A DNA stretch of 64,000 bases from Bradyrhizobium sp. B097 (lineage in GTDB: Bacteria > Pseudomonadota > Alphaproteobacteria > Rhizobiales > Xanthobacteraceae): NCBI RefSeq assembly GCF_038957035.1, contig NZ_CP152412.1:1794501-1858500 (forward strand). The letters run 5' to 3'. Positions within the stretch are counted from its first letter, which is position 1. Every line of letters begins with the position of its first letter. This document shows positions 8,498 through 18,397 of the stretch, in pieces. The position numbers and the translations under genes are program-made. The notes beneath the pieces were generated by a model. It was not told the origin of the DNA and searched no databases. It saw only the letters and a list, made by a program, of their open reading frames with translations.

Positions 8498-9565
8498 ATG
8501 CCGCAAGCGTTCACCTATCAAGTCAGCCCGATGCGGGTCGTGTTCGGGGTCGGCACGATCGCGCAGCTGGCCGATGAACTCGACCGCCTCGGCATCAAGC
8601 GCGCTTTGGTGCTGGCGAGCCGGCGACAGCAGGCCGAACTCGGCGATCTCCCAGGCCTGGCCGGCGGCCGCATCGCCGGCGTGTTCGACGGCGCCGTGGT
8701 GCACACGCCGGTCGCGGTCACCGAGCGCGCGATGCAGCTGGTCGGCGAGTTGAAGCCCGACGGCGTGGTGGCGATCGGCGCGGGCGCTGCGACCGGCCTC
8801 AGCAAGGCGATCGCGCTGCGCACCGACCTGCCGCAACTGGTCGTGCCGACCAGTTATGCCGGCTCCGAGATGACGGCGGTGCTCGGCGAGACCGTGGATG
8901 GCGTCAAGACCACGCGGTCGTCGCCGAAGATCCTGCCCGAAGCCGTGATCTACGACGTCAACCTGACCCTCTCGATGCCGGCAAAATTCTCCGCGATCTC
9001 AGGCCTCAACGCGATCGCCCATGCGGCCGAGGCGCTGTATGCGCGGGACGGCAATCCGATCACCGCGCTGATGGCGGAGGAAGCGATTGCAAAACTCGCA
9101 TCGTCGCTGCCGGACGTGATTGAACGGCCGCGCGATCTCGATGCGCGTTCGGACGCGCTCTATGGCGCGTGGCTGTGCGCGGTCTGTCTCGGCACTGTCG
9201 GCATGGCGCTGCACCACAAGCTCTGCCACACCGTCGGTGCGCTGTTCGACCTGCCGCACGCCGAAACCCATGCGGTGCTGCTGCCGCACACCATCGCCTA
9301 CAACACGCCGGCGGCGCGCGATGCGATCGGCCGCGCCGCGCGGGCGCTTGGGACGACTGACGCAGCCGATGGCCTGTTCGATCTGTCGTCGAGGCTCGGT
9401 GCGCCGCGCTCGCTCGCGGGGATCGGCATGCCCGAGGACGGCATTGCAAAGGCAGCTGCGCTCGCGATCAGGAATCCCTACTGGAATCCGCGGCCGATCG
9501 AGGAGCGTGGCATCAGCGATCTGCTCAGGCGCGCGTGGTCCGGTGCGCGGCCGCAGGCCGGGTGA
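8498..9565 (+). CDS. Maleylacetate reductase (iron-type alcohol dehydrogenase fold)
   Basis: A 355-residue protein of the group III alcohol dehydrogenase fold. The NAD(P)-binding region is DGVVAIGAGAATGLSKAIAL, followed by VPTSYAGSEMT, and the metal/substrate region contains GLNAIAHAAEALY and HHKLCHTVGALFDLPHAETHAVLLPH. This pattern matches maleylacetate reductases, which reduce maleylacetate to 3-oxoadipate in resorcinol, hydroxyquinol and chloroaromatic pathways. The start is the ATG with a GGA site; a TTG 12 bases upstream is possible. It is co-directional with an AraC regulator, but no intradiol dioxygenase or hydroxylase component is next to it, so its upstream pathway must be encoded elsewhere. 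Confidence 0.85.
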   Translation: MPQAFTYQVSPMRVVFGVGTIAQLADELDRLGIKRALVLASRRQQAELGDLPGLAGGRIAGVFDGAVVHTPVAVTERAMQLVGELKPDGVVAIGAGAATGLSKAIALRTDLPQLVVPTSYAGSEMTAVLGETVDGVKTTRSSPKILPEAVIYDVNLTLSMPAKFSAISGLNAIAHAAEALYARDGNPITALMAEEAIAKLASSLPDVIERPRDLDARSDALYGAWLCAVCLGTVGMALHHKLCHTVGALFDLPHAETHAVLLPHTIAYNTPAARDAIGRAARALGTTDAADGLFDLSSRLGAPRSLAGIGMPEDGIAKAAALAIRNPYWNPRPIEERGISDLLRRAWSGARPQAG

Positions 9566-11020
9566 TCACACCCCGATCGCGTTGCGCGCGATCACGTCGC
9601 GGTAGAACGCCGCGCTCAGTTTCGGCACCCGCGCCTGGGTTTCGAAATCCACCCGGTACAGGCCGAAGCGCTTCGCATAGCCGAAGATCCATTCGAAGTT
9701 GTCCATCAGGCTCCACAGGAAATAGCCGTGGACCGGAACGCCGTCGGCGGTCGCGCGCTGCAATTGGGCGAGGTAGTTGCGCAGGAACATGATGCGGTCG
9801 AGGTCGTAGATCTGCCCGTCCGCTTGCACGTTGTCCTCGCCGGAGGTGCCGTTCTCGCTGATATAGATGCTCTTGATGTTCCAGAGCTTGGCGGCGATCC
9901 GCGGCGCCCAGTAGATCGTCTCCGGCGCGATCCGCAGCCAATCCGAATTCATGTGCGGGAAGGAGGCCGGCATCGGCAGCGGTTTCCAGCCCGGTGCGCT
10001 GTCGGTGGCGAGAACGTAGCAGTGTGGCGCGTAGATGTTCAGCCCGACGAAATCGTTGGGCTGCGAGATGATCTTCAGCTCCTCCGCGGTGAATTTGGGC
10101 GCGTCGGCGCCGGCATATTGCAGGAAGCCCTCGGTGTACTTGCCTTCGAGGAGGACGCCGAGGAATCCCGCATTGAGTTCGCGGGTCGCGATCTCGGTGG
10201 CGCGGATGTGCTCCGGCGTGTTGATGGCGGGCACGCAGGCGGTGATGTTCTCGGCGGGCCCGACCCGTGTGCCGGGGCGGCCCTTGGCGCGGATCGCCTG
10301 CACCGCAAGCCCATGCGCCAGCGCGACGTGGTGGCGCGCCTGGTTCACCTCGGCCGGCGGCAGTTTCAGCCCCGGCGCGTCGACGCCGAGGGCGTAGCCG
10401 AAGGGGAGGAAACGCCCGACCTCGTTGAGGGTGAAGATGTTCTTCACCCGGTCGGTCAATCGCTGCGCCACATAGCCGGCATAGTCGCCGAACGCCTTCG
10501 ACGTGTCGCGCGAGCGCCAGCCGCCGACGCGGTCCTGCAGCGCCTGCGGCAGGTCCCAGTGATAGAGCGTGGCATAGGGCTCGATGCCGTTCGCGAGCAG
10601 CTCATCGACCAGGCGGTTGTAGAAGTCGAGACCCTTCGGATTCGGCGTGCCGCCGCCGTCGGGAAACACCCGCGGCCAGGCGATCGAGAAACGATAGGCC
10701 CTGGCGCCGAGATTTTTGATGAGGCCAACGTCTTCCTTGTAGCGGTGATAGTGATCGTTGGCGCGATCGCCGGTCGAGCCGTCCTCGATCTTGCCCGATG
10801 TGTGGGTAAATGTGTCCCAGATCGACGGACCGCGGCCGTCCTCATTGACCGCGCCCTCGACCTGGTACGACGAGGTCGCGGTGCCCCAGACGAATCCCGT
10901 GGGAAAATTGGCGCCGTCCGGCCGCGGCGCACGGTTCGCGGCCTCGGCCGGCGCCGACAGGCCGAGCGCCGAGAGGCCCGCAAGGCCCGCAAACTGCCGG
11001 CGCGAGAATTTTCCGAACAT
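9566..11020 (-). CDS. GH1 beta-glucosidase, Tat-exported
   Basis: A glycoside hydrolase family 1 enzyme of 484 residues. The N-terminus FSRRQFAGLAGLSALGL is a twin-arginine signal, cleaved near AEA, so a periplasmic location is likely. The (beta/alpha)8 barrel has the GH1 N-terminal signature FVWGTATSSYQVEGA, the acid/base motif TLNEV (usually TFNEP) and the nucleophile motif ISENGTS, plus WSLMDNFEW near the C-terminus. It should hydrolyse beta-glucosides such as cellobiose or plant glucosides. The ATG at 11020 with a GGGAGA site is chosen because the Tat signal starts there, although the frame is open for 35 more codons. It is a single-gene unit, divergent from the aminopeptidase gene. Confidence 0.9.
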   Translation of the reverse strand: MFGKFSRRQFAGLAGLSALGLSAPAEAANRAPRPDGANFPTGFVWGTATSSYQVEGAVNEDGRGPSIWDTFTHTSGKIEDGSTGDRANDHYHRYKEDVGLIKNLGARAYRFSIAWPRVFPDGGGTPNPKGLDFYNRLVDELLANGIEPYATLYHWDLPQALQDRVGGWRSRDTSKAFGDYAGYVAQRLTDRVKNIFTLNEVGRFLPFGYALGVDAPGLKLPPAEVNQARHHVALAHGLAVQAIRAKGRPGTRVGPAENITACVPAINTPEHIRATEIATRELNAGFLGVLLEGKYTEGFLQYAGADAPKFTAEELKIISQPNDFVGLNIYAPHCYVLATDSAPGWKPLPMPASFPHMNSDWLRIAPETIYWAPRIAAKLWNIKSIYISENGTSGEDNVQADGQIYDLDRIMFLRNYLAQLQRATADGVPVHGYFLWSLMDNFEWIFGYAKRFGLYRVDFETQARVPKLSAAFYRDVIARNAIGV

Positions 11021-11240
11021 AGCTGTCTCCCGTCGCCGGACGTTGCGGCTGGAATGCCGGTCGCAGGTTAGCCTTCCACACCGCGGTTGAGCAACAAGGG
11101 CCGGGAGGCGTGCCGTAGCAGACACGCGCCGATCAATGTCGCGCAGTTGTCAGTTCTGTGGCGACATGTTCTCTACTAGATTGCCTGCTACGTCCTTCCG
11201 CAATGACATCCGAAAATCCCGAGCCCCGGTGAGCTGCGCG

Positions 11241-13907
11241 ATGAACCAGCCCGCAACCCATGTCCGAACCTCGTTGCTGCGTCGCCTTGCCGCGGCAATC
11301 GGCCTGTTGCTGACGATGGCCGCAGGCGCGCGGGCCGAGCAGACCTTTTCGTTCGACGGCACACCCGGAAAGCTGCCGAAGACAGTCGTCCCGTTGAGCT
11401 ACGCGATCGAGCTGACGCCCGATCTCACCAGTCTCGCTCTGCCGGGGGTGGAGACCATCGACATCGAGGTGCGCGAGGCGACCGCGCAGCTGACGCTGAA
11501 TGCGATCAGCACGACCTTCGCCGAGGCCACGATCGATGACAACGCACAGCGCGCGGAGGTGACGACCGACGCCGCTATGCAGACCGCGACGCTGAGCTTC
11601 GCCAAGCCGCTGGCGGTGGGCCGGCACAAGCTCCGCATCGCGTTCACGGCGCAGATCAACAAATTCGGCACCGGCCTGTTCGTCGTCGACTATCCGACCC
11701 CGGCCGGGATGAAGCGGCTGATCTCCAGCAAGCTGGAGCCGGCCGATGCAAGGCGAATCTTCCCGTGCTGGGACGAGCCGTCGTTCAAGGCGAGCTTTGC
11801 GCTGACCGTCGTGATCCCGCGCAATCTGCTGGCGGTCGGCAACATGCCCGTCGCCAGCGAGGTGCCGGGAGCCGGCGATCTCAAGAAGGTTGCGTTCGCG
11901 CCGACGCCGAAGATGTCGAGCTACCTGTTCGTGCTCACGATTGGCGAGCTCGAACGGGTCACGGCGGATGCCGGCGGCGTCACCATCGGCGTGGTGACCA
12001 CCGAGGGCAAGAGCGGGCAGGGCCGGTTCGCGCTCGACAGCGCCGTGAAACTGCTCGGCTATTACAACGACTATTTCGGTGTGAAATATCCGCTGCCGAA
12101 GCTCGATCTGATCGCCGTTCCCGGCGGGTTCGGCGGCGCGATGGAGAACTGGGGCGGCATCACCTTCTTCGAGAGCCGGCTGCTGTTCGATCCCGCGACC
12201 AATGCCGAGACCGCGCGGCGCGGCATCTTCGGCATCATCGCGCATGAGATGGCGCATATGTGGTTCGGCGACCTCGTCACCATGGCGTGGTGGGACAATC
12301 TCTGGCTCAACGAGGGATTTGCCAGCTGGATGGCGACCAAGGCCTCGGAGCAGTTCTATCCGCAATGGCAGAGCTGGCTGAACGGCACCAGCGCGAAGCA
12401 GTTTGCCATGGCGCTCGATGCGCGCCGTACCTCACATCCGGTGCAGCAGCCGATCGCCGATCACAGCGAAGCGGTCACGGCGTTCGACGCCATCACCTAC
12501 AACAAGGGCCAGGCCCTGATCCGCATGCTCGAGACCTATCTCGGCGAGCAGGCGTTCCGCGACGGCATCCGAAAATACATGGCCGCGCATGCCTACAGCA
12601 ATTCCACCACGGCCGATCTCTGGCAGGCGCTCGAGGCGTCCGGCGGCAAGCCGATCACCGGCATTGCCGCCTCCTTCACCGAGCAGGATGGCGTGCCGCT
12701 GGTCGTCGCCGAGACGGCTTGCGAAGGCACGGCGCAGCGTCTGACGTTGCGCCAGGATCGCTTCGTGATCGCGCCGGCCAACGATCCACCGCTGCCGGCC
12801 CGCAACTGGCAGATCCCGGTCGCGGTGGGACCGGCGCACGGCAAGCCCTTTGACGAGATCTTGCTGAAGGGCAGCGGCGATGTCCCGGCCGGCGCGTGCG
12901 GCGATGCGATCAAGGTCAATCTCGGCGACGTCGGCTACTACAGGGTCGAATACGGCCCGAAGAACCGTGCCGCATTGCTGAACGCATTCCCGCAAATGCA
13001 GGTCGTCGACCGGCTCAATGTCGTCACCGACAGCTGGGCGCTGGTGCAGGCGGGCCGCGCCGAGGCGCCGTCGTATCTCGCGCTGCTCGACGCGCTCGAT
13101 GCCGGCGACCATCGCGCAGTGTGGGATCAGGTCATCTCGACATTTGCCGCATTGAACCGGCTGTCGCGCGACCGCAGCGAACGGGGTGTGATCCAGGCCT
13201 ATGCCCGGGCCAAGCTGCGCCCGGTGTTCGATCGGATCGGATGGGACGGACACGGTCCCGCCGACGACGACACCGCGCTGTTGCGCGCAAGCCTGATCTC
13301 GACGCTTGGCGACCTCGGTGACGCAGATATCGTCGCGGAAGCCAAGCGGCGCTTTGCGGCATTCCTCGATGATCCCAATTCGCTGCCAACCACGTTGCGC
13401 GATGCGGTCACCCACGTCGTCGGTATCACGGCCGATCGAGCAACCTATGACAGGCTGCTGGCGCTGGCGCGCAAGAGCACGGCGACCAATGAGCGGCTGC
13501 GCTATTATTTCGCCGCGGCAAGCGCGCGCGATGCCGATTTGGCACGCGCGACGCTGGACCTGACGCTGACCGGCGAATTGCCCGATACGATCGTGACCGG
13601 GATGATCGGCACGGTTGCGGGGGCAGGCGAGCAGCCGCAGCTCGCCTGGGATTTTGTCCGGAGCAATTTCGACACGTTGCTGGCCAGGCAGGGGCCGAAC
13701 TTCCGCGACCAGTTCGTGCCGAACTTCATGACGAATTTTACCGATCAGGCCCACGCGGCGGAACTGGCCGCCTTTGCCCCGTCGCAATCGACCACCGGCG
13801 GACGGGTGATGGTGGCGCGATCCGTGCAGGCGATTGCGATCTCAGCCGATCTCGCCGCGCGCGTGCTGCCCGCCACTGAGGCCTGGATCAAGGCGCACAG
13901 GCCGTGA
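11241..13907 (+). CDS. M1-family zinc aminopeptidase, exported
   Basis: An 888-residue M1 metallopeptidase. The exopeptidase motif is GGFGGAMENWGG near residue 300 and the zinc motif is HEMAHMWFGDLVTMAWWDNLWLNE (HExxH plus the Glu 18 residues on). The C-terminal half has the ERAP1-like helical domain. The N-terminus MNQPATHVRTSLLRRLAAAIGLLLTMAAGARA is a Sec signal peptide, so the enzyme is periplasmic and trims N-terminal residues from imported or released peptides. The start is the ATG just before the signal; the frame is open 35 codons further upstream. It has no co-transcribed partner. Confidence 0.92.
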   Translation: MNQPATHVRTSLLRRLAAAIGLLLTMAAGARAEQTFSFDGTPGKLPKTVVPLSYAIELTPDLTSLALPGVETIDIEVREATAQLTLNAISTTFAEATIDDNAQRAEVTTDAAMQTATLSFAKPLAVGRHKLRIAFTAQINKFGTGLFVVDYPTPAGMKRLISSKLEPADARRIFPCWDEPSFKASFALTVVIPRNLLAVGNMPVASEVPGAGDLKKVAFAPTPKMSSYLFVLTIGELERVTADAGGVTIGVVTTEGKSGQGRFALDSAVKLLGYYNDYFGVKYPLPKLDLIAVPGGFGGAMENWGGITFFESRLLFDPATNAETARRGIFGIIAHEMAHMWFGDLVTMAWWDNLWLNEGFASWMATKASEQFYPQWQSWLNGTSAKQFAMALDARRTSHPVQQPIADHSEAVTAFDAITYNKGQALIRMLETYLGEQAFRDGIRKYMAAHAYSNSTTADLWQALEASGGKPITGIAASFTEQDGVPLVVAETACEGTAQRLTLRQDRFVIAPANDPPLPARNWQIPVAVGPAHGKPFDEILLKGSGDVPAGACGDAIKVNLGDVGYYRVEYGPKNRAALLNAFPQMQVVDRLNVVTDSWALVQAGRAEAPSYLALLDALDAGDHRAVWDQVISTFAALNRLSRDRSERGVIQAYARAKLRPVFDRIGWDGHGPADDDTALLRASLISTLGDLGDADIVAEAKRRFAAFLDDPNSLPTTLRDAVTHVVGITADRATYDRLLALARKSTATNERLRYYFAAASARDADLARATLDLTLTGELPDTIVTGMIGTVAGAGEQPQLAWDFVRSNFDTLLARQGPNFRDQFVPNFMTNFTDQAHAAELAAFAPSQSTTGGRVMVARSVQAIAISADLAARVLPATEAWIKAHRP

Positions 13908-13985
13908 GCTCGCGAGGGAGTTTCCGGCGGCGCGCGATGCGGCTATGCTCCGAGCGCGGCATGCAAGCAACGATGCGAGGCTGAG

Positions 13986-15638
13986 ATGGTCAAAGGTTCC
14001 GATTTGCTGGTCGCGGCCCTCGAGAACGAGGGCGTGGAACGGGTGTTCGGCGTCCCCGGCGAGGAGAACCTCGACGTCGTCGAGAGCCTGCGCAAATCCT
14101 CGATCAAGCTGATCGTGACCCGCCACGAGCAGGCCGCAGCGTTCATGGCGGCGACCTATGGCCGGCTGACCGGAAAGCCCGGCGTCTGCATGACGACGCT
14201 CGGCCCCGGCGCGCTCAACCTCACCACCGGTGCGGCCTATGCGTTGCTCGGCGCGATGCCGATGGTGATGCTCACGGGGCAGAAGGGCATCCTGAGCAGT
14301 CGGCAGGCCAAGTTCCAGATCGTCGACATCGTCAACACGTTCCGTCCGCTGACCAAGCTGTCGCTGCAGATCGTCAGCGGCGCGACCATTCCGACGCTGG
14401 TCCGTGACGCTTTCCGGATCGCAACACAGGAGCGGCCGGGGCCGGTGCTGCTCGAACTGCCGGAAGACATCGCGCGCGAGGAGATTGCCCCGGTCGAGAT
14501 CGTACATCCGCATCCGATCGAAATTCCGATCGCGCACGCCGCCGCGCTCGACCGTGCCGCCGACATGATCCTGAGGGCGCAGCGTCCGCTGATCATGCTC
14601 GGTGCAGCGGCATCTCGGCCGCGCAGTACCGCCGGGATCGGCGACTTCGTGCGGCGGACCAAGATCCCGTTCTTCACCACCCAGATGGGCAAGGGCACGG
14701 TATCAGGCGGCACCAATCAGTACATGGGGACCGCTGCGCTGAGCGAGCGCGACTATGTGCATGAGGCGATCGACCGCGCCGACTTGATCATCGCGATTGG
14801 TCACGACACGATCGAAAAGCCGCCCTTCATCATGGGGCCGAAGGGGCCGCAGGTGGTCCATGTCAGCTACACGCCGGCGACGGTCGAGCAGGTCTATTTC
14901 CCGCAATCCGAGGTGATCGGCGATGTCGGCCCGAGCCTCGAATTGCTCGCCGACCGGCTCGAGGGCAAGCTGCCGCATGCCAGCGCGCTGCTCAGCCTGC
15001 GCGAAGGCATTTTGGCGAAGATCACCGATCGCGCCACTGAGGGCCGCTGGCCGCCGACGCCGCAGCGCATCGTGCACGATGTGCGGCAGGTCATTCCCGA
15101 GGATGGCATCGTCGCGCTCGACAACGGCATGTACAAGATCTGGTTCGCGCGCAACTACCGCACGCTGCTTGCGAACTCGCTGCTGCTCGACAACGCGCTC
15201 GCCACCATGGGCGCCGGCCTGCCGTCGGCGATGATGGCGGCGATGCTGTATCCGAAGAACCGCGTGCTCGCGGTCTGCGGCGACGGCGGCTTCATGATGA
15301 ACTCGCAGGAGATGGAGACCGCAGTCCGGCTCAAGCTCAACTTGGTGATCCTGATCCTGGAGGACTCCGCCTACGGCATGATCCGCTGGAAGCAGGCGGT
15401 CGATCATTTCCCGGATTTCGGCCTGACCTTCGGCAATCCGGATTTCGTCAAATATGCCGAAAGCTACGGCGCCAAGGGTTCGCGGATCGAGAGCACGGAA
15501 GCGATCGTGCCGACCCTGGAGCGGGCGTTCGCCGGCGGCGGCGTGCATCTCGTGGTGGTGCCGATCGATTACACCGAGAACAAGCGGGTGCTGGTCGACG
15601 AACTGCGCGAGAAGGTAAAGCAGATCGACGTCGAGTAG
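13986..15638 (+). CDS. Acetolactate synthase-like thiamine diphosphate enzyme
   Basis: A 550-residue ThDP enzyme with the three usual domains: the N-terminal pyrimidine-binding domain with the catalytic Glu in TRHEQAAAF (near residue 48), a central domain, and the C-terminal ThDP/Mg domain with GDGGFMMNSQEMETA. It most resembles catabolic AlsS-type acetolactate synthases, which condense two pyruvates; the anabolic IlvB usually sits beside a small subunit gene, and none is here. The ATG has a GAGGCTGAG site. It lies between the aminopeptidase and phosphoglucomutase genes with no obvious pathway link. Another 2-oxoacid carboligase or decarboxylase activity is possible. Confidence 0.85.
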   Translation: MVKGSDLLVAALENEGVERVFGVPGEENLDVVESLRKSSIKLIVTRHEQAAAFMAATYGRLTGKPGVCMTTLGPGALNLTTGAAYALLGAMPMVMLTGQKGILSSRQAKFQIVDIVNTFRPLTKLSLQIVSGATIPTLVRDAFRIATQERPGPVLLELPEDIAREEIAPVEIVHPHPIEIPIAHAAALDRAADMILRAQRPLIMLGAAASRPRSTAGIGDFVRRTKIPFFTTQMGKGTVSGGTNQYMGTAALSERDYVHEAIDRADLIIAIGHDTIEKPPFIMGPKGPQVVHVSYTPATVEQVYFPQSEVIGDVGPSLELLADRLEGKLPHASALLSLREGILAKITDRATEGRWPPTPQRIVHDVRQVIPEDGIVALDNGMYKIWFARNYRTLLANSLLLDNALATMGAGLPSAMMAAMLYPKNRVLAVCGDGGFMMNSQEMETAVRLKLNLVILILEDSAYGMIRWKQAVDHFPDFGLTFGNPDFVKYAESYGAKGSRIESTEAIVPTLERAFAGGGVHLVVVPIDYTENKRVLVDELREKVKQIDVE

Positions 15639-15776
15639 CGGATTGCCGCTGACGGCACGGAACGAAAAGCCGTCGGCTTGATTGAAGGTAAGCCGCCATG
15701 GTAGCACGCCAGGATGTTGCGCAATGAGTATTACTCGTTGTGCTGATGGTCGGCGATACCAGATCTGAGAGGTCAC

Positions 15777-17417
15777 GTGACTGCACCAAATCCTGCCGCC
15801 GGCAAACCCATCGATCCCTTAGCGCTTGCCAATGTGCCGCGGCTGGTCACGGCCTATTTCGCCGGCAAGCCCGACGCCGGCGATCCCACTCAGCGGGTTG
15901 CTTTCGGCACCTCCGGCCATCGCGGCTCGTCGCTGAAGAATTCCTTCAACGAGAACCACATCCTCGCCACCACGCAGGCGATCTGCGACTACCGCCGCGA
16001 GAAGGGCCTCACCGGTCCGCTGTTCATCGGCATCGATACCCATGCGCTGGCCGAGCCGGCGCTGGCCAGCGCGGTCGAGGTGTTCGCGGCGAACGGCGTC
16101 GAGATCATGATCGACGCGCAGGGCGGCTACACCCCGACGCCGGTGATCTCGCATGCCATCCTGAGCTACAACAAGGGACGCAGCACGGGCCTTGCCGACG
16201 GTGTCGTCATCACGCCGTCACACAATCCGCCGGAGGACGGCGGCTATAAATACAATCCGCCGCATGGTGGCCCCGCCGACACCGACGTCACCGCCGTGGT
16301 CGAGAAGAATGCCAACCGCTACATCGAGGCCGGCCTCAAGGGTGTCGCGCGGATGCCGTATGATCGCGCGCGCAAGGCCGCGACCACGCATCTGCACGAC
16401 TACATCACGCCTTATGTTGCCGATCTCGGCAACACCGTCGATCTGGCGCTGATCAAATCCGCCGGCGTCAAGATCGGCATCGATCCGCTCGGCGGCGCGG
16501 CGGTGCATTACTGGCAGCCGATCATCGCGCGCTACGGCATCAACGCGTCAGTCGTCAACAATGCAGTCGATCCGACCTTCCGCTTCATGACCGCGGATTG
16601 GGACGGCAAGATCCGGATGGACTGCTCGTCGCCTTATGCGATGGCGAGCCTGATCGGGATGCGCGACCGGTTCGACGTCGCCTTTGCCAACGATACCGAT
16701 GCCGACCGCCATGGCATCGTCACCCGCTCCAACGGGCTGATGAACCCGAACCACTTCCTCGCCACCGCGATCGCCTATCTGTTCGCGCACCGGCCGCAAT
16801 GGAGCAAGGACGCCGCGATCGGCAAGACCATCGTGTCGAGCTCGATCATCGACCGCGTGGCGAAGAAGCTCGGTCGCAAGCTGGTCGAGACACCGGTCGG
16901 CTTCAAATGGTTCGTCGAAGGGCTCGGCAGCGGCGGCTTCGGCTTTGCCGGCGAGGAGAGCGCCGGCGCGTCGTTCCTGAAGCGCGACGGCTCGGCGTGG
17001 ACCACGGACAAGGACGGCATCATCCTCGGCTTGCTGGCGGCGGAGATCATCGCCAAGACCGGCCGTGATCCCAGCGAATTGTTCAACGAGCTGACCGCCG
17101 AACTCGGCGTGCCCTATTACGAGCGCATCGATGTCGCGGCGACGCCGAAGCAGAAGAATGCGCTGAAGGCGCTCGGGCCCGAGCAGCTCAACATGACCGA
17201 GCTCGCCGGCGATGCCGTGCGCGCGGTCCGCACCAAGGCGCCGGGCAACGATCAGCCATTCGGCGGCATCAAGGTCGAGAGCGAGGCCGGCTGGTTTGCC
17301 GCCCGTCCCTCCGGCACCGAGGATGTCTACAAGATCTACGCCGAAAGCTTCCGCGGGCCGGATCATCTGAAACAGATCCAGGGCGACGCGCAGGCGGCGA
17401 TCGCCAAGGTGTTCTGA
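15777..17417 (+). CDS. pgm: Phosphoglucomutase (alpha-D-glucose-specific)
   Basis: A 546-residue alpha-D-phosphohexomutase interconverting glucose-1-phosphate and glucose-6-phosphate, feeding glycogen, cyclic glucan and surface polysaccharide synthesis. The family signature FGTSGHRGSS is at residues 43-52, the phosphoserine loop is ITPSHNPPEDGG near residue 144, the metal loop is NDTDADRHG near residue 305, the sugar loop GEESAGA follows, and the phosphate loop RPSGTEDVYKIY is near the end. All key residues are present. It starts with GTG, with GAGAGG about 6-10 bases upstream. The length fits the E. coli Pgm-type subfamily. Confidence 0.95.
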   Translation: MTAPNPAAGKPIDPLALANVPRLVTAYFAGKPDAGDPTQRVAFGTSGHRGSSLKNSFNENHILATTQAICDYRREKGLTGPLFIGIDTHALAEPALASAVEVFAANGVEIMIDAQGGYTPTPVISHAILSYNKGRSTGLADGVVITPSHNPPEDGGYKYNPPHGGPADTDVTAVVEKNANRYIEAGLKGVARMPYDRARKAATTHLHDYITPYVADLGNTVDLALIKSAGVKIGIDPLGGAAVHYWQPIIARYGINASVVNNAVDPTFRFMTADWDGKIRMDCSSPYAMASLIGMRDRFDVAFANDTDADRHGIVTRSNGLMNPNHFLATAIAYLFAHRPQWSKDAAIGKTIVSSSIIDRVAKKLGRKLVETPVGFKWFVEGLGSGGFGFAGEESAGASFLKRDGSAWTTDKDGIILGLLAAEIIAKTGRDPSELFNELTAELGVPYYERIDVAATPKQKNALKALGPEQLNMTELAGDAVRAVRTKAPGNDQPFGGIKVESEAGWFAARPSGTEDVYKIYAESFRGPDHLKQIQGDAQAAIAKVF

Positions 17418-17440
17418 GGGCACGGGGCCGGGCGGAATTC

Positions 17441-18397
17441 ATGCGCGTATTGTTGACCGGCTCTTCCGGCTGGCTCGGCCGTTTCCTTGCGCCGCGGCTT
17501 CGACAGGCCGGTCATGATGTGACTGGCCTCGACGTCGTCCCAGGCGGGGCGACCAATGTGGTCGGCTCCGTGGCCGACCGGATGGTGGTCGATCGAGTGT
17601 TCGGCGATCACGGCATTGAGGCCGTGATCCATGGCGGCGCGCTGCACAAGCCCGACATCGCGCGGTTCTCGCCACAGGCCTTTGTCGACGTAAACATCAC
17701 CGGCACGCTCAATCTGCTGCAGGCGGCGACTGCCGCCGGCCACGACCGCTTCGTGTTCACCTCGACGACATCGCTGATGATCTCGCAGGCGATCCGCGAC
17801 GACGAAGGCCACGCGGCGGTGTGGCTCGACGAGAGCTCGGGGCCGCTTGAGCCGCGCAACATCTACGGAGTTACAAAACTCGCCGCCGAAGGGTTGTGCC
17901 GGCTGTACAGCCGGGAGCATGGGCTGAACTGCGCGGTGCTGCGCACCAGCCGCTTCTTCCCCGAAGACGACGACACGATCCGCGGCATCCATGGCGAGAA
18001 CCTGAAGGCGGTCGAGCTGCTGTATCGCCGTCTCACGGTCGAGGATGCCGCCGATGCCCATGTCGTGGCGCTGGAGAAGATCCGCGGCTTCGAGGTGTTC
18101 GTGATCAGCGCGCCGACGCCGTTTGCGCGCAGCGATGTTGCGGCCCTGAAGATCGACGCGGCCGGCGTGATCGCGCGCACTTTCCCCGATGCGCCGGCGC
18201 TGTTTGCGCGTCGGGGCTGGCATCTGCCGCATTCGATCGGCCGGATCTACGACGCGGGCAAGGCCGAGCGGCTGCTCGGTTTCCGCGCGGTAACCGACTT
18301 TGCAGCTGTGCTCGGCGCCCTGCGCAACGGCGAGCCGCTTCCCTTTGCGCACGATCCCGATTATGTCTCGCCGTCAACGAGGCTTGCAAATGGCTGA
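17441..18397 (+). CDS. NAD-dependent epimerase/dehydratase family protein
   Basis: A 318-residue extended short-chain dehydrogenase. The nucleotide-binding motif is TGSSGWLGR at residues 6-14, the Ser block is TSTTSL near residue 105, and the catalytic YxxxK is YGVTK near residue 142. The substrate is unknown; related proteins act on nucleotide sugars or oxidise sugar lactones. Its stop overlaps the start of the DapA-like gene by 8 bp (ATGGCTGA), showing translational coupling. An SDR paired with a DapA-family lyase suggests sugar-acid catabolism, but this is inference. Confidence 0.85.
   Translation: MRVLLTGSSGWLGRFLAPRLRQAGHDVTGLDVVPGGATNVVGSVADRMVVDRVFGDHGIEAVIHGGALHKPDIARFSPQAFVDVNITGTLNLLQAATAAGHDRFVFTSTTSLMISQAIRDDEGHAAVWLDESSGPLEPRNIYGVTKLAAEGLCRLYSREHGLNCAVLRTSRFFPEDDDTIRGIHGENLKAVELLYRRLTVEDAADAHVVALEKIRGFEVFVISAPTPFARSDVAALKIDAAGVIARTFPDAPALFARRGWHLPHSIGRIYDAGKAERLLGFRAVTDFAAVLGALRNGEPLPFAHDPDYVSPSTRLANG

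Noticed and set aside
7154..8836. 560-codon open frame on the - strand
   Set aside because: It spans parts of the hydrolase, the AraC regulator and the maleylacetate reductase in the wrong frame or strand. No domain is seen.
9728..11071. 447-codon open frame on the + strand
   Set aside because: Antisense to the GH1 glucosidase, which has conserved catalytic motifs.
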